Origin: Syntrophaceae bacterium UBA7544
Lineage (GTDB): Bacteria > Desulfobacterota > Syntrophia > Syntrophales > Smithellaceae
DNA: 5,986 bases
Reading direction: 5' to 3'
Assembly: GCA_002479215.1 (NCBI GenBank)
Contig: DLME01000080.1
Span: 1 to 5,986, forward strand
A program made the position numbers and the translations under genes. The notes below the pieces were generated by a model. That model had not been told where the DNA came from. It saw only the letters and a list, made by a program, of their open reading frames with translations, and did no database searches. The first letter of the stretch is position 1. The number at the start of each line of letters is the position of its first letter. This document shows positions 5,289-5,986 of the stretch, piece after piece.

Positions 5289-5986
5289 ATGGATTTATCC
5301 CTTTTTCATCAAAAGGATTTTTTCCCCTCTTTCGTAACTGATAAATTAGCCGCGGTGATTATCGATTATAAAGAAAAGCATTCTTTAATTGCACAGGCCA
5401 ACAAAACAGATTGGTCTCATCTTGAAGCCGGAGTCGTACTTTTACTTCATTACAAATCAAACCAGGAAAATCCCGAATACGTTTTTCAACTAATAAAACG
5501 CTCAGAAAAAGTTAAGCAGGCCGGCGATATCAGTTGTCCGGGTGGTATTCTACATCCGGCAATAGATAAAAGCGTGAGCTTTTTTTTGAAGGCAGGAATA
5601 ATTCCAGTTCTGCGGAAACAGATTTTAAACTACGCCATGCATAAAGACAAAAAGACGATTTCGTTAATTCGTCTTTTCTTAACTACCGCTCTGAGAGAGG
5701 CCTGGGAGGAGATTGGTTTAATTCCATTTAATGTTTTATTTTTAGGCGCCCTGCCCTGTTATTCTTTAACTTCGTTTGCCCGAACGATTTATCCTTTGGT
5801 ATGCCTTACACCTAATCCTTTCCAATATCGATTAAATTCAGAAGTGGATAAAATTTTGGAAATTCCGCTTAGCTTTTTCTTCCACGACTCTAACTACGCC
5901 TCGCTGGAAATAGAAACTCCTATGGTCAATAGCGCTTCAGGTCAGAACAATAAATTGCCTTGCCTAGTTATTCCTGACAAAACAGG
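5289..5986 (+). CDS. Nudix hydrolase, CoA-pyrophosphatase-like, with an insertion in the Nudix box (cut by right edge)
   Basis: The frame is open from the ATG to the window end (232 complete codons, no stop). GGA at 5281-5283 is a modest ribosome binding site 5 nt before the ATG. Nudix enzymes hydrolyse nucleoside-diphosphate-linked compounds. The KRSEKVKQAGDISCPGG segment (70-86) resembles the signature preceding the Nudix box in coenzyme A pyrophosphatases. The catalytic helix is TALREAWEEIGL (133-144), with Arg136, Glu137, Glu140, Glu141 and Gly143 all present. Normally the Gly-Gly and this helix are about 15 residues apart. Here 40-50 residues (about 87-132, including a hydrophobic stretch at 97-108) separate them, and the first Glu of GX5EX7REUXEEXGU is replaced by Arg128. 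Downstream, LGALPCYSL and EVDKILEIPLSFFF match the family pattern. I recall the same insertion in proteins from Desulfobacterota, which suggests a lineage variant and not damage. Metal binding should be retained; the substrate is uncertain. Confidence 0.82.
   Translation, partial: MDLSLFHQKDFFPSFVTDKLAAVIIDYKEKHSLIAQANKTDWSHLEAGVVLLLHYKSNQENPEYVFQLIKRSEKVKQAGDISCPGGILHPAIDKSVSFFLKAGIIPVLRKQILNYAMHKDKKTISLIRLFLTTALREAWEEIGLIPFNVLFLGALPCYSLTSFARTIYPLVCLTPNPFQYRLNSEVDKILEIPLSFFFHDSNYASLEIETPMVNSASGQNNKLPCLVIPDKT

Noticed and set aside
1..5986. CRISPR array, tRNA/rRNA genes, insertion sequence or integrase
   Set aside because: I saw no regularly spaced direct repeats, no cloverleaf or rRNA-like segment, and no transposase or recombinase motif on either strand.

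Overview
The window looks like bacterial chromosome. The best lineage clue is the Nudix gene at the right edge. It carries a long insertion inside the Nudix box, plus flanking motifs that I associate from memory with CoA-pyrophosphatase-like proteins of Desulfobacterota and related anaerobic lineages. This assignment is inference and no search was run.

Layout, left to right. (1) The minus-strand N-terminus of a response-regulator receiver protein runs off the left edge (1-110). It has a good Shine-Dalgarno and a perfect sigma28-type -10 octamer just upstream. (2) A gene-free stretch of about 515 bp (111-625) holds a cluster of short GC-rich hairpins (231-288), a nested inverted repeat (325-389) and a strong minus-strand terminator region (499-568). 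(3) One large minus-strand gene (626-3937, 1103 aa) encodes a single-chain restriction-modification enzyme: a PD-(D/E)XK nuclease, an N6-adenine methyltransferase and a Type ISP-like specificity region, with no helicase motor. (4) A divergent intergenic region (3938-4296) carries candidate promoters for both directions. (5) A plus-strand gene pair, probably an operon, follows: a YheT-type alpha/beta hydrolase (4297-5277), then 11 nt later a Nudix hydrolase that is cut by the right edge (5289-5986).

The restriction-modification gene is much richer in G+C than the hydrolase/Nudix pair (hand count 40/60 at 2101-2160 against 19/60 at 4921-4980). It also has its own terminator and stands alone. 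This fits a horizontally acquired one-gene defence module placed between host housekeeping genes. It would methylate adenine in its recognition site and cut unmodified DNA with the same polypeptide. The hydrolase/Nudix pair looks like resident metabolic or housekeeping genes. The receiver protein belongs to a separate two-component pathway.

I did not find a clearly undescribed multi-gene system. The items most worth a second look are the helicase-free ISP-like enzyme, the two mutually exclusive terminator hairpins downstream of it, and the palindrome-rich intergenic block.
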